A stretch of DNA of 64,000 nucleotides from the NCBI RefSeq assembly GCF_004382825.2, contig NZ_SDQO02000001.1, positions 832,020-896,019 on the forward strand. The letters run 5' to 3'. The notes under the pieces are model-generated. The model searched no databases. It worked only from the letters and a program-made list of their open reading frames with translations, and had not been told where the DNA came from. Source of the DNA: Corynebacterium silvaticum. GTDB lineage: Bacteria > Actinomycetota > Actinomycetes > Mycobacteriales > Mycobacteriaceae. Positions 55,493-64,000 of this stretch are shown in pieces; position 1 is the first letter of the stretch; each line of letters begins with the position of its first letter. The translations under genes were made by a program, and so were the position numbers.

Positions 55493-56446
55493 TTATTGTT
55501 TGTCCTCACTCGGTGCGGGTGCCGTAGCATCAGCGTTTCCTGCAGCACCATAGGCCCCAGCACCACCGGAAAGCTGCTCTTTAAGAGCCAGGACGGTAGC
55601 AATCTTACCCCAGGAACGATCAATAGAATCCACTGAAGAAACCTGAGAAGCCGCCTTTTTATTAGCACGCAATTTCCCTAATGCCCCGCTGTCTGCCGCC
55701 ATATGAATCCGACCCGCAAACACAACACCGGAACCACGAGAATCAAGCGCTTCTACAAAGGACACTTGGTTTTTCACCGTGAAATCAGCTCCGGCACCGT
55801 CGCTATCTCCACCGAGAACAACAACAGCTTGAGCAGGCAAAATCGTGCCTTCTTCATAGGAAAGATACCCGCCCTCCCTCAGCGCGTTGAGAACCAAGCT
55901 TCGTTCATCACGAGTTGCTTGTTCTTTAGCGTCTTGCGGGTTAAGCGTCAAAGCGCTTCCCAACACCTCGCCAGCATGGGTACCAGGGTCAAGCTTGTCT
56001 GTGGATAATTGAGCGCCAGCTGGCAAAACGGTAGAAACGATGTTCTTTAGACCGTCCGCACCATCCTGCGCAAAAAACTTTTCAGTCAACGAGATTGTTC
56101 CAGAGTTAATCGCACCAGCTCTCTTGAGATCCTCACCCAGGGCCTTCGCATCTTCATCCGAGGAATCAGCAGTCCGAATCATAAGAATAGGACGTTCCTT
56201 AAGCGTGTCAGGCAAGACTGATGCCGCTAGCTTATCCACAAAGTGATCTGCGCTGCTTGCTTGTGCCGCTTGAATATCCGCGCGCTCGCGAGCCTCATTG
56301 CGTTCTTTTTCCAGGGTGAGTCGCTGATGACTACTTCCACCCGACAAGTTCGGGGACAAAACATAGGTACCCAAACCCAGCCCTATGGCTAAGCCGAAGG
56401 CAAGACCTGCGGTAACCGCCGCCGAATGACCAGATTTTCGTGCCAT
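55493..56446 (-). CDS. steB: SteB/MctB-type membrane protein
   Basis: 317 residues. A single N-terminal membrane helix (VTAGLAFGLAIGLGLGTYVL) is followed by a coiled-coil-like segment (LEKERNEARERADIQAAQ) and an extracellular domain with VVVLGGDSDG and VFAGRIHM. In C. glutamicum SteA-SteB acts in daughter-cell separation through RipA; the mycobacterial homologue Rv1698 (MctB) was described as a copper-related channel. The gene follows steA by 21 bp. The C-terminal 40 residues are Gly/Ala-rich. Confidence 0.85.
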   Translation of the reverse strand: MARKSGHSAAVTAGLAFGLAIGLGLGTYVLSPNLSGGSSHQRLTLEKERNEARERADIQAAQASSADHFVDKLAASVLPDTLKERPILMIRTADSSDEDAKALGEDLKRAGAINSGTISLTEKFFAQDGADGLKNIVSTVLPAGAQLSTDKLDPGTHAGEVLGSALTLNPQDAKEQATRDERSLVLNALREGGYLSYEEGTILPAQAVVVLGGDSDGAGADFTVKNQVSFVEALDSRGSGVVFAGRIHMAADSGALGKLRANKKAASQVSSVDSIDRSWGKIATVLALKEQLSGGAGAYGAAGNADATAPAPSEDKQ

Positions 56447-56467
56447 ATTCTGCTTTCCTCCTAAGAG

Positions 56468-57652
56468 CTATTTGAACAACCCTTGGAAAGCCAAGGCAAT
56501 GTTATTCCACGTATCAATGAGGTTTTGTGTAAAACTCCCATCACCGGCTGTGCCTGCGATAACAACAGCTACAGCAATAGCCACTAAAATCCCGAGTATC
56601 GCCCACAGCCACGCAATACTTCCACCAGAGCGAACTGTGTAAAGCTTCTCAATGGCCTCGGAGTCTACTAGTCGCTCACCAATCTTTACCCGTGTAAGAA
56701 GCGCAGCTGGCGTAGCATACTCGCGCTCAGAGAAGATCGATTCCAGGTCAAAATGTGCCCCACAGCTAACAATCAAGTCCGCACCGTGGAAGTCTGCAAG
56801 TAAGAGTGCCAGATCCATAGCAGTATCCACTGATGTTGGGAAAGTCATCGCGCCGATGCCTAAATCTTGGATACGCTCCAGCCCACAGGCATGACCATCC
56901 GGTTCCGCCGGCAGTATGACGCGCGCACCGCTTCTTAATGCTTCTGCGCCCACACCTGAAGGATCACCGACTATATAGTCCGGCTTATATCCAAGCTCTA
57001 CAAGCGTGTCTGCAGCAGAATCGACACCGATCAACACCGGCTCATACTCACGGATGAAGTTACGCAGATTTTTAACCTGCCCACGGTGCTGCGGTCCGGG
57101 GCTTACTACAAGGACTTTCTTTCCACGTAGATTTGCCCCGGTGTCTGGCACACCTAGGCCATCTATAAGTAGCGGAGCCTCAGCATGAATAAATTGGATG
57201 GTGTTGCCAAAATATGCTTCCATCCGTTCCACGAGCGACTGCTGTGCATCAACAAATTGTGCCTCTGCACGTACCGCATCAAGGACAGAACCCGAAGCGA
57301 TAAGCTTTTCGCCATAAAAAAGCTGGCCTTCTTGCGTTAGCCGGGCTTTCTTTCCGTCTTTAAGAGTTGTCCAGATATCTACGCCGACACCTTCGACGAG
57401 AAGAATCCCGGCATCAAGCAGCATCTGCGGCCCAAAGTTCGGAATAACTCCAGTAGAAAACTGCCCGGTGTTCACAACAGCTGCAGGTTTCGCTTCTATC
57501 AGCTCTTGGGCCAAAGGACGAGAAATATCAGGGGCATCAATGACTGCAATGTCCCCTTTACTCAGACGTCCAAAGCCTTTTCCTCGCGACGAGCAGTCGC
57601 GTGTCACTGCATGAAGGCCCGGAAGGTCAGCGGATCGAGAGAACAGACTCAT
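56468..57652 (-). CDS. steA: SteA, cytoplasmic partner in cell separation
   Basis: About 394 residues. The middle holds a thiamine-pyrophosphokinase-like fold (VLVVSPGPQHRGQVKNLRNF, YKPDYIVGDPSG). A membrane helix is near the C-terminus (SIAWLWAILGILVAIAVAVV). Matches Rv1697/SteA by sequence features and position between recN and steB. ATG 57652 (MSLFSRSADLPGL) is preferred; ATG codons up to 57682 are available. SteA binds SteB and helps activate peptidoglycan hydrolase RipA at the septum. Confidence 0.85.
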   Translation of the reverse strand: MSLFSRSADLPGLHAVTRDCSSRGKGFGRLSKGDIAVIDAPDISRPLAQELIEAKPAAVVNTGQFSTGVIPNFGPQMLLDAGILLVEGVGVDIWTTLKDGKKARLTQEGQLFYGEKLIASGSVLDAVRAEAQFVDAQQSLVERMEAYFGNTIQFIHAEAPLLIDGLGVPDTGANLRGKKVLVVSPGPQHRGQVKNLRNFIREYEPVLIGVDSAADTLVELGYKPDYIVGDPSGVGAEALRSGARVILPAEPDGHACGLERIQDLGIGAMTFPTSVDTAMDLALLLADFHGADLIVSCGAHFDLESIFSEREYATPAALLTRVKIGERLVDSEAIEKLYTVRSGGSIAWLWAILGILVAIAVAVVIAGTAGDGSFTQNLIDTWNNIALAFQGLFK

Positions 57653-57754
57653 GGGTTGCATTGTCCAATGAAAACTGCTCAACCCGGTGAGGCGCGCGGA
57701 AGATTATCAAAGAATAAGGGAAGAAATACGATCTTTTCTTACACCTATTTTCTT

Positions 57755-59494
57755 TTAGTCCCGCCACTCCTTGATCTCTGACCTAGCCTTATCCAATAAT
57801 TCTGCAGCATGAGCCCGACCGCTTTCGGTGTCTTCCAGTCCCGCGAGCATCCGAGAGAGCTCCTCCACTCGCCGCTCATCGCTAAGGTCCTCAACCCCAG
57901 AGGCTACAGAAGTATCGCCTACATTTTTAGCTACGTGTAAGTGTGTATCCGCATAGGCAGCTACCTGGGCTAGGTGAGTAACCACGATAACCTGATTCCA
58001 TTGAGCAAGCCTTGCTAATCGACGTCCAATCTCTACGGCTGCACGACCTCCCACGCCGGCATCGACCTCATCAAAAACAAGAGTCGTTCCCCGCGAACCT
58101 GCAGAAAGAATCACTTCCAATGCCAACATCACGCGGGACAATTCTCCGCCGGATGCTGAAGATGCAAGCGGCCGTGGCTCAGTTTGAGAATTCGGAGCCA
58201 ACCGAAATTCAATTGAGTCAATACCATGCGCACTAGGCTCAGAACGCTGAATATCCACCGAGAAAACGGCCTTGGGCATGGCTAAACCTTGTATCTCTTC
58301 TGTGACTTTAAGACTCAGGTTTTTAGCCGCTTTAGCTCTAGCTTGAGAAAGCTTTTTATTAACTGCATCGAGTTTCTTGGCCGCACGAGACACTGAGCGT
58401 TTAAGTTCCTCTAGCGCCTCCGGAGAGACGTCAATGGACTCCAACTTTTCTTCAGCTTTCATCCGCCATCGCAACACTCCTTCAATATCAGGAGCGTATT
58501 TACGGGTAAGGGATTTCAGGGCTTGCTGACGCTGGAGAGACTGCTCCAGTTGGTCTGCATCCATGGGCAATTCGCCCAAGTATTTTCCTAGTTCTCCTGA
58601 TAGCTCCGCAAGAATTGTGGTGACTTGATCGAGCTGCTCAGCGATTCCCCTTAGCACTGGATCTGAGCTATTGTGCACGGCGGAGAAAGCTCGCCCTACA
58701 AGGTCAGAGGCAGCACCACCATCGCTATCGGCAAAATCTCCGAACTCACTAAGCGCCTCTGCGCCGTCGATAGCACCCAACGCGGTAGTGGCCTGTTCTC
58801 TCAGCTCGTCTACATCTTGTAGTCGGCGGATGAGAGATTGGATTTCAGCGTCTTCCCCAGGCTGCGGATCAATATCGGAAATTTCTTTGATGGCAAACTC
58901 CAGACGATCTACTTCCTGAGCGAGTTCCATCCGCGATTTGAGGCGCTCCCGATAATCTTTATCAAGCTTCCGCCAGTTTTTAAAAGCATGAGAGCATTCC
59001 TCCAGCAAAGGAGATATAGCCGGGTCAAAGCGGTCCAAAGCCTCCCGCTGCCGATCCGAATTAAGAAGCCTTAACTGGTCATTTTGTCCATGAATCGTGA
59101 GGAGTTCTGCAGAAAAATCCGAAAGGCTAGCAGCTGGCACAGCCCGGCCACCCAGATATGCTTTTGAACGCCCCTGAGCGCTCACGGTACGCGATGCAAT
59201 GATCTCCCCATTTTCGTCCAAAACCCCACCCACGGAGGCAACAACCTCACGTCCGTGTTCTGCGATAGTTCCGCTGACGCTATCCAGGGTAAAGCGCCCT
59301 TCTACCGCGGCACGCGCTGCCCCTGAACGTACGCGCTGTGCATCAGCCCGGCCACCCGTCAGCAGCCTTAAGCCGGTAACAACCATTGTTTTACCCGCGC
59401 CGGTTTCACCTGTCAGGACGGTCAGCCCCCCACTCAATTCAAGCGAAGCGTGAGGTATAGCGCCAAGGTTTTCAATGGCAATGTCTGCAAGCAT
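57755..59494 (-). CDS. recN: DNA repair protein RecN
   Basis: 579 residues, SMC-like. Walker A GETGAGKT (about residues 29-36), long coiled-coil arms in the middle, then signature SGGELSRVMLALE and Walker B LVFDEVDAGVGG, and VVTHLAQVAAYAD. RecN acts in double-strand break repair. ATG 59494 (MLADIAIENLG) or 59500 may start it. It lies 60 bp downstream of nadK and 102 bp upstream of steA. Confidence 0.94.
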   Translation of the reverse strand: MLADIAIENLGAIPHASLELSGGLTVLTGETGAGKTMVVTGLRLLTGGRADAQRVRSGAARAAVEGRFTLDSVSGTIAEHGREVVASVGGVLDENGEIIASRTVSAQGRSKAYLGGRAVPAASLSDFSAELLTIHGQNDQLRLLNSDRQREALDRFDPAISPLLEECSHAFKNWRKLDKDYRERLKSRMELAQEVDRLEFAIKEISDIDPQPGEDAEIQSLIRRLQDVDELREQATTALGAIDGAEALSEFGDFADSDGGAASDLVGRAFSAVHNSSDPVLRGIAEQLDQVTTILAELSGELGKYLGELPMDADQLEQSLQRQQALKSLTRKYAPDIEGVLRWRMKAEEKLESIDVSPEALEELKRSVSRAAKKLDAVNKKLSQARAKAAKNLSLKVTEEIQGLAMPKAVFSVDIQRSEPSAHGIDSIEFRLAPNSQTEPRPLASSASGGELSRVMLALEVILSAGSRGTTLVFDEVDAGVGGRAAVEIGRRLARLAQWNQVIVVTHLAQVAAYADTHLHVAKNVGDTSVASGVEDLSDERRVEELSRMLAGLEDTESGRAHAAELLDKARSEIKEWRD

Positions 59495-59559
59495 GCCCAC
59501 ATACTACATCAAACAGCCCAGATTATGCGAACATCCGTTCTACTTTTTGGGGTGAGGTT

Positions 59560-60519
59560 TTAAGAATCAGAGCAATTCTTTTCCGACAACCGAGCATTTG
59601 ATGGACCACGCCATCCCTCAACAGGAAGTCGCAGCTTAGATACCAAACGGTCTGCAAAAGGCAAGTTATCTAATCGCACCCATTTAACAGAGCGTTGTCC
59701 TTTGCGCGCTTCCGTTCGTGCGCCCGGTGGCATTGCGATTGACCGGAAACCATCCATGACAGCCATTGCGGGAAAAGAATGTGGCTTGGATTCCACTGCG
59801 ACCAAGGAGTGCGGACTAACAACCAACGGCTTAGTAAAGAGTGCATGCGCATTGTTGGGCACCACCACGATTGCATCAAGTTCGGGCCACAGAACAGGGC
59901 CGCCAGCAGAGAAAGCATAGGCAGTAGACCCCGTTGGCGTCGAGACAATCACACCATCGCAGCCAAAAGAGCTCACGGGACGCTCATCTACTTCCAGCGT
60001 TGCATCAAGCACACCACGTCTATTGGTGTTTTCAATGCTGACTTCATTCAGCGCCCATCCCCGTTTTAAAAGATTTCCCTCTTGATCTCGCACTTCAACA
60101 TCCAGCGTCATCCGTTCTTCGACGCGATAGTCACCTTTCATAACACGGTGCACTGCCTCATCAAGCGAGTCTTTTTCCCATTCAGCGAGGAAACCAACAT
60201 GTCCAAGGTTGATCCCCAGGACAGGCAAATCAGCTGCGTGGGCTAGATCAGCCGCTCGCAAGAATGTTCCATCGCCTCCTAGAACCAAAATAAGCTCTAC
60301 GCCACTTGTTGCGTCTAAGGAATGCGTCACTCTTTCAAATTGGCTAAGCACTGGGTGGCTGGATACCGTGGTGTCTGATTCAGGGACCAGAATACGAACT
60401 GCAATCCCGGCGTCGTCGAGAAGCTCAGCAGCAAGAGCTGCCGTGGCCACATTAGAGTCACGACCCGTATGTGGCACGAGCAAAATAAGCCGATTCTCAG
60501 AGCTATGAAGCTGATTCAT
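59560..60519 (-). CDS. nadK: NAD kinase
   Basis: 319 residues. The ATP-binding motif GGDGTFLRAADL and the following GINLGHVGFLAEW are diagnostic, as is STPTGSTAYAFSAGGPVLWP. The enzyme makes NADP from NAD with ATP or polyphosphate. ATG 60519 overlaps the tlyA stop by ATGA, so the two are translationally coupled. The N- and C-terminal extensions are common in actinobacteria. Confidence 0.95.
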   Translation of the reverse strand: MNQLHSSENRLILLVPHTGRDSNVATAALAAELLDDAGIAVRILVPESDTTVSSHPVLSQFERVTHSLDATSGVELILVLGGDGTFLRAADLAHAADLPVLGINLGHVGFLAEWEKDSLDEAVHRVMKGDYRVEERMTLDVEVRDQEGNLLKRGWALNEVSIENTNRRGVLDATLEVDERPVSSFGCDGVIVSTPTGSTAYAFSAGGPVLWPELDAIVVVPNNAHALFTKPLVVSPHSLVAVESKPHSFPAMAVMDGFRSIAMPPGARTEARKGQRSVKWVRLDNLPFADRLVSKLRLPVEGWRGPSNARLSEKNCSDS

Positions 60520-61337
60520 TGTAGTCCTTCCATAACAGCCTTATGAACCATTGCACGGAGGACATCTGGATCGGCGGCCGCCTTACCGCCATCTTTTTTC
60601 AGCCATAAGAAGAATTCAACGTTTCCCGAAGGACCGGGCAACGGCGATGCCACCGCGCCCACTAAGCTCAGTCCCAAGCTTTGTGCAAACTCGGCGACTT
60701 CCACCGTCACCTCTTCTCGCAGCTGTGGATCACGCACTACGCCGCCGCTGCCCAGGCGTTGCTTTCCTACTTCAAATTGGGGCTTGACCATGGGGATGAG
60801 GTCAGCACCATCAGCAAGACACTCCACGATTGCAGGTAGCGTGAGTTTGAGAGAGATGAAAGAGAGATCTCCGACCATCAAATCGCAGGGTCCTTGCGTG
60901 GCTTCTACGTCGAGGTTTCGTATATTCGTACGATCCAAGACAAGAACACGATCATCGTTTTGCAAACGCCATATGAGCTGACCATATCCAACATCAACCG
61001 CTACAACTTGAGAGGCTTTACGACGCAAAAGCACATCGGTGAAGCCTCCTGTTGACGCCCCTGCGTCCAAAGCTTTCTTACCCTCAATGCTTAACCCTTG
61101 GGGTTGAAAAGCCTCAAGAGCACCAAGCAGCTTATGCGCGCCACGCGACGCCCAATCGTTGATAGCGGATTCTTCAACCCGTATTGACACTTCTGGTTCT
61201 ACTTGCGTCGCTGGCTTAGTGGCTAGTATTCCCTGGACGTACACTTGCCCACCACGAATCATATCCACAGCATGCTCACGTGAGCGCGCAATCTTGCGGC
61301 GCACCAACTCCGCATCAAGGCGTTTTCGAGAAGCCAC
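60516..61337 (-). CDS. tlyA: rRNA 2'-O-methyltransferase TlyA
   Basis: 273 residues: S4 RNA-binding domain (KIARSREHAVDMIRGGQVYV) and an FtsJ-type methyltransferase with LDAGASTGGFTDVLLRR as SAM site, DLMVGDLSFIS, and VKPQFEVG; the K-D-K-E tetrad looks complete. In mycobacteria TlyA methylates 16S and 23S rRNA and makes cells sensitive to capreomycin and viomycin. The name haemolysin is historical. It overlaps nadK in ATGA. Confidence 0.93.
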   Translation of the reverse strand: MASRKRLDAELVRRKIARSREHAVDMIRGGQVYVQGILATKPATQVEPEVSIRVEESAINDWASRGAHKLLGALEAFQPQGLSIEGKKALDAGASTGGFTDVLLRRKASQVVAVDVGYGQLIWRLQNDDRVLVLDRTNIRNLDVEATQGPCDLMVGDLSFISLKLTLPAIVECLADGADLIPMVKPQFEVGKQRLGSGGVVRDPQLREEVTVEVAEFAQSLGLSLVGAVASPLPGPSGNVEFFLWLKKDGGKAAADPDVLRAMVHKAVMEGLQ

Positions 61338-61367
61338 TTACAGTCTCAAACCTTCCTACGGTAAAAA

Positions 61368-61529
61368 TTACTGAAGCGCGCTGTGAAGGACTTCATGCGC
61401 ACGAGCTAAAAGTTCAGATTCCGCTGCGAGATCACTCGGGGTCTCAGATAATATTTCCGCTAATTCGCTCTTCACCTCGTCTGGAGTTACTCCCTGCAGA
61501 CGAGGATCATGGGGTTTCGGCGCCTCCAC
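61368..61529 (-). CDS. small conserved actinobacterial protein (Rv1693-like)
   Basis: GTG 61529 starts 53 residues ending at TAA 61368: VEAPKPHDPRLQGVTPDEV, KSELAEILSETPSDL, then AAESELLARAHEVLHSALQ. It is acidic and probably helical. GGGAG lies about 10 bases upstream and the start is 6 bp after the HAD stop. M. tuberculosis has a similar short gene, Rv1693, in exactly this place between HAD and tlyA, so the ORF is likely real. No function known. Confidence 0.72.
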   Translation of the reverse strand: MEAPKPHDPRLQGVTPDEVKSELAEILSETPSDLAAESELLARAHEVLHSALQ

Positions 61530-61535
61530 GATTTA

Positions 61536-62519
61536 TCACTCCCAGTCTAAGAGCACGCGCTCAGCATGCTCCCCACGGGTAAGCAGCTTTCCGGTCCAGG
61601 CCTCGCGTTCCCAAGCAATACCGGCTACCGTACGCAACGCTTCCATGGACGTTGCGGCCGACGTCCCTCCGCTTAGCTCAATATCATTGCCACACCACTC
61701 GGCATGGAATTCACCTTGGCTACCAGGCAGAAGCTTACTAGGCAGTGCAAACAAATCGGATAAATTTAATCCTAGATATGTTGGGCGTTCAGAAGGAATA
61801 GCCCGTAGGAGATCCCAATGTCGGGATACACCAGTCATTACATGAAGCGTCGCCATATCTGCAGCTACGCCTCCCGCAATATCCGTATTGAGACGATCAC
61901 CAATAGCCAACGGCTTAGAAACTCCCAGACGTTGAGCTGCTACGTTAAACATCGCAGCCTCTGGTTTTCCAGCAGACACAGGATGCACACCCGTTGCGTT
62001 CACAATAGCTGCAACCATTGAGCCATTTCCCACGCACAATCCGCGCTCGGTTGGCAGCGTCGAATCTAAATTCGACGCGAAGTAGCGAGCACCGTTCCGG
62101 ATAGACATTGCGGCCTCAGAAAGCTCTGCCCATCCGGTTTCAGGATTATGTCCGTGGAACACCGCACGCGGCTTTTCATCAGCAGATACTGCCACTGTGT
62201 AACCAGCGTTTCGTGCTAGGGCTTTAAAGGAGTCAGTTCCAAGCACATACACTGTATCGCCAGGCTGCAGGTATTCCGAGGCAAGATCAATTGCTGCCTG
62301 TGCGGAGGTCAATACGTCCTCATCGCAAGCAGCAATGCCAATTTTTTGAAGCATCTCGGCCACAGCACTAGGTCCACGAGACGCATTGTTAGTGATAAAC
62401 GCTACGGGCAGCGTATTCTTCTCAAACGCCTCCACCGCCATTGGCAATGCCCTGCCTCCTTCCCAGACGGTTCCGTCAAGGTCAAAGAACAGAGCATCAT
62501 GATGCTGGAGTAAAGACAT
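61536..62519 (-). CDS. HAD-family phosphatase (NagD/PGP-like)
   Basis: 327 residues. Motif I FFDLDGTVWEGGRALP (nucleophile Asp), a cap domain, VAFITNNASRGP for motif II with its Thr/Ser, and IGDRLNTDIAGG for motif IV. It is the Rv1692-type gene, where the M. tuberculosis protein hydrolyses glycerol 3-phosphate. The C-terminal 80 residues form an extra domain. Substrate here is not proven. ATG 62519. Confidence 0.9.
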   Translation of the reverse strand: MSLLQHHDALFFDLDGTVWEGGRALPMAVEAFEKNTLPVAFITNNASRGPSAVAEMLQKIGIAACDEDVLTSAQAAIDLASEYLQPGDTVYVLGTDSFKALARNAGYTVAVSADEKPRAVFHGHNPETGWAELSEAAMSIRNGARYFASNLDSTLPTERGLCVGNGSMVAAIVNATGVHPVSAGKPEAAMFNVAAQRLGVSKPLAIGDRLNTDIAGGVAADMATLHVMTGVSRHWDLLRAIPSERPTYLGLNLSDLFALPSKLLPGSQGEFHAEWCGNDIELSGGTSAATSMEALRTVAGIAWEREAWTGKLLTRGEHAERVLLDWE

Positions 62520-62563
62520 ACTCTTCAGCTTAGTTCACGTTAGTAGAAGCAGATAATTAGGGA

Positions 62564-63781
62564 TTAAGAGAACTCCTGCAAACGTTCACTTGCATCGGTG
62601 TAGCCATCCACATCCTGTTTTTCTGCGATGGCAAACCACTCTCGGGCATCGTCTTTTCGACCGGCAGCCAGCAACGCATCTGCATACGCGTAGGACAAGC
62701 GCACCGCGCCCAATCCGGTTGCAGCAGCATCAGGGTTCTCACGCTGCAAGATGACCACCGCAGAATCAGGCTGGCCTAAGTCTAGACGGGCTCCTGCTAC
62801 TACGATTGCAAGCTCAATCCGGGTCTCCGGATCTAAGGATGCTGGATCTTCATCGCGAGCGAGTTCGATAGCTTTCTCTGGACGACCCAATCCCCTCTCA
62901 CAGTCAGCCATAACAGCGATGAGGCCAGGGCCTCCGCTCATACGGCGCGCAGCACGAAGCTCAGCAAGAGCTTCTTTCCACTCTCCCGCATGATAAGCAG
63001 CAATGCCGCATGTCTCACGAACAACCGCTATGCGGCCGGCACGATCTTTAGCTGCACGTGCATGCTTCAAAGCGAGCTGCGCGTCATCTGCCATCCATGT
63101 AGCAGCCATAATCATGTGCTTAGCCACTGCGTTCGCATTGTCTTTGGCTAAAACCTTAAGATCCTGCAATACCATAGGATCCAGATCACGCACGTCGATG
63201 TCATCCGGCAAATCCGGTTCATTCACGCGATTATTGATGCGTTCTTCGCGGTAGCCTGGACGAATTGGCCCGCGCTGCTGTTTATCGCGGTCAGCTCCAC
63301 CGCGTTGTGAGTGGCGGCGTTCCCCATCACGGCCACGATCATTACGTGGTCGATCAGAGCGTTCACCATCTCCACGGCGATATTCTGGGCGCCCGCCTCG
63401 ACGGTGCTCACTATTACGCTCACCGTTCCAGTCTTTACGACGGTCATCCCGACGAGGCCCCCGCCTATCGTCATCCCAACGGGAACTCTGACGACGATCG
63501 TCGCGGCGTTCGTCCCCTCGCTTACCGCGATCATCAAAACGCTCCCTGCGATCTCTATCAAAGGGGCGTCCGGACTTACGGTCGTTCTCATCCCGGCGTC
63601 GTCCGTAGCCTTCTCGACGTCCGCCACTTGAGCTTCCAGCGCGTCGGTCATTTCCCTCATGGCGGTCATTACGTCCCCATGAGGTCTCACCACGGCGTCC
63701 CCGTTCACCACCTTGACGGCGGTCGTCACGAGACTTAAAGCCGCGCTGCGAGCGGCCTTCACGGGAATGAGAATCAGCCAT
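62564..63781 (-). CDS. TPR-like protein with long basic Arg/Asp tail (Rv1691-like)
   Basis: 405 residues. The first 190 are low-complexity, rich in Arg, Asp and Gly (for example RRDENDRKSGRPFDRDRRE), and likely disordered, possibly RNA-binding. The C-terminal half is helical with TPR-like repeats (ALKHARAAKDRAGRIAVVRE, EWKEALAELRAARRMSGG, ALLAAGRKDDAREWF). Synteny with Rv1691 supports the assignment. The start ATG 63781 has AAAGGAAT upstream. It directly follows the rrn operon, and could be linked to ribosome biology; that is only suggestive. Confidence 0.82.
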   Translation of the reverse strand: MADSHSREGRSQRGFKSRDDRRQGGERGRRGETSWGRNDRHEGNDRRAGSSSGGRREGYGRRRDENDRKSGRPFDRDRRERFDDRGKRGDERRDDRRQSSRWDDDRRGPRRDDRRKDWNGERNSEHRRGGRPEYRRGDGERSDRPRNDRGRDGERRHSQRGGADRDKQQRGPIRPGYREERINNRVNEPDLPDDIDVRDLDPMVLQDLKVLAKDNANAVAKHMIMAATWMADDAQLALKHARAAKDRAGRIAVVRETCGIAAYHAGEWKEALAELRAARRMSGGPGLIAVMADCERGLGRPEKAIELARDEDPASLDPETRIELAIVVAGARLDLGQPDSAVVILQRENPDAAATGLGAVRLSYAYADALLAAGRKDDAREWFAIAEKQDVDGYTDASERLQEFS

Positions 63782-63806
63782 AAAATTCCTTTATTAAAAT
63801 GCGGAA

Positions 63807-63860
63807 ATAGGGTGTGTAGTATAGAAGAAATTTTATCCTCCTACACAACACACACCCTAT
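63807..63860 (-). terminator. possible rrn terminator
   Basis: ATAGGGTGTGT (63807-63817) and ACACACCCTAT (63850-63860) pair over 11 bp, with further partial pairing inside the 32-base loop. It lies 26 bp past the 5S 3' end on the minus strand. Confidence 0.5.
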
Positions 63861-63886
63861 ATAACCACTCTTCTATCAAATTTTTT

Positions 63887-64000
63887 GGTTGGCGGCGACC
63901 TACTCTCCCACACCCTCCCAGGTGCAGTACCATCAGCGCAATCGGGCTTAGCTTCCGGGTTCGGAAAGGGACCGGGCGTACCCCCGACACTATAACCACC
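63887..64000 (-). rRNA. rrf: 5S ribosomal RNA (5' end at or beyond the window edge)
   Basis: The minus strand reads GGTGGTTATAGTGTCGGGGG from the right edge, then CCGAACCCGGAAGCTAAG (loop-B/C region), GATGGTACTGC, and GGGAGAGTAGGTCGCCGCC to the 3' end at about 63887. This is the 5S signature; about 114 of some 118-120 bases are inside. Upstream rRNA genes lie outside the window. Confidence 0.95.

Noticed and set aside
60516..61337. TlyA as a haemolysin
   Set aside because: S4 plus FtsJ-type methyltransferase motifs are complete, so rRNA methylation is the supported role.

Overview
The window is a chromosomal segment of a Corynebacterium, most likely from the diphtheriae / ulcerans / pseudotuberculosis group. 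The evidence is the OdhI-SecA2-MerR cluster, the SteA/SteB pair, a ciu-type DtxR-linked siderophore locus, moderate GC content and a gene order matching M. tuberculosis Rv1691-Rv1713. The species call is an inference. Several genes carry single frameshifts, many in homopolymer runs. This fits either the pseudogene-rich C. pseudotuberculosis type of genome or homopolymer errors in the assembly.

Layout. 1-1132: a partial ABC exporter (minus strand, running off the left edge) with a small ORF upstream. 1234-11508: housekeeping genes, namely a methyltransferase, a frameshifted corA, a thioesterase, gnd, a frameshifted DEAD-box helicase, two CBS-domain membrane proteins, a conserved actinobacterial protein and a membrane-anchored VWA protein. 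11659-16761 (minus): the signalling cluster secA2, odhI, ftsR-like MerR, DUF151 and a second MerR. 17272-18862: a frameshifted hydrolase/OsmC fusion and a YchJ-like protein.

18977-24705 is a genomic island in tRNA-Pro(GGG). It is bounded by a 36-bp direct repeat of the tRNA 3' end. It carries the wreck of an MmeI-type restriction-modification gene with two unknown upstream genes. That gene is itself interrupted by about 1.1 kb of AT-rich DNA encoding an SRPBCC protein and an SdpI-like fragment. 24711-27700 is a decayed accessory strip: resolvase remnant, hicAB with a broken toxin, and small membrane or secreted protein remnants.

27721-36220 (minus) is the siderophore locus: solute-binding lipoprotein, two permeases, ATPase, a didomain IucA/IucC-type synthetase and an MFS exporter, with a DtxR-like box before the first gene. 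36343-40277 is an MprF-like aminoacyl-lipid synthase with a membrane esterase. 40514-42843 holds a methyltransferase and a DcuB-type C4-dicarboxylate transporter.

43238-63781 (minus) is the conserved actinobacterial block der-cmk-rluB-scpB ... scpA-parA-xerD-nudix-steB-steA-recN-nadK-tlyA-(small ORF)-HAD-TPR. It is split between scpB and scpA by a biotin module (bioD, bioA, a divergent frameshifted POT transporter, and a divergent bioD paralogue). A palindromic operator overlaps the apparent bioA promoter. pyrG, usually between the SteB-type gene and the nudix gene, is absent from that position. The window ends inside a minus-strand 5S rRNA, the tail of an rrn operon.
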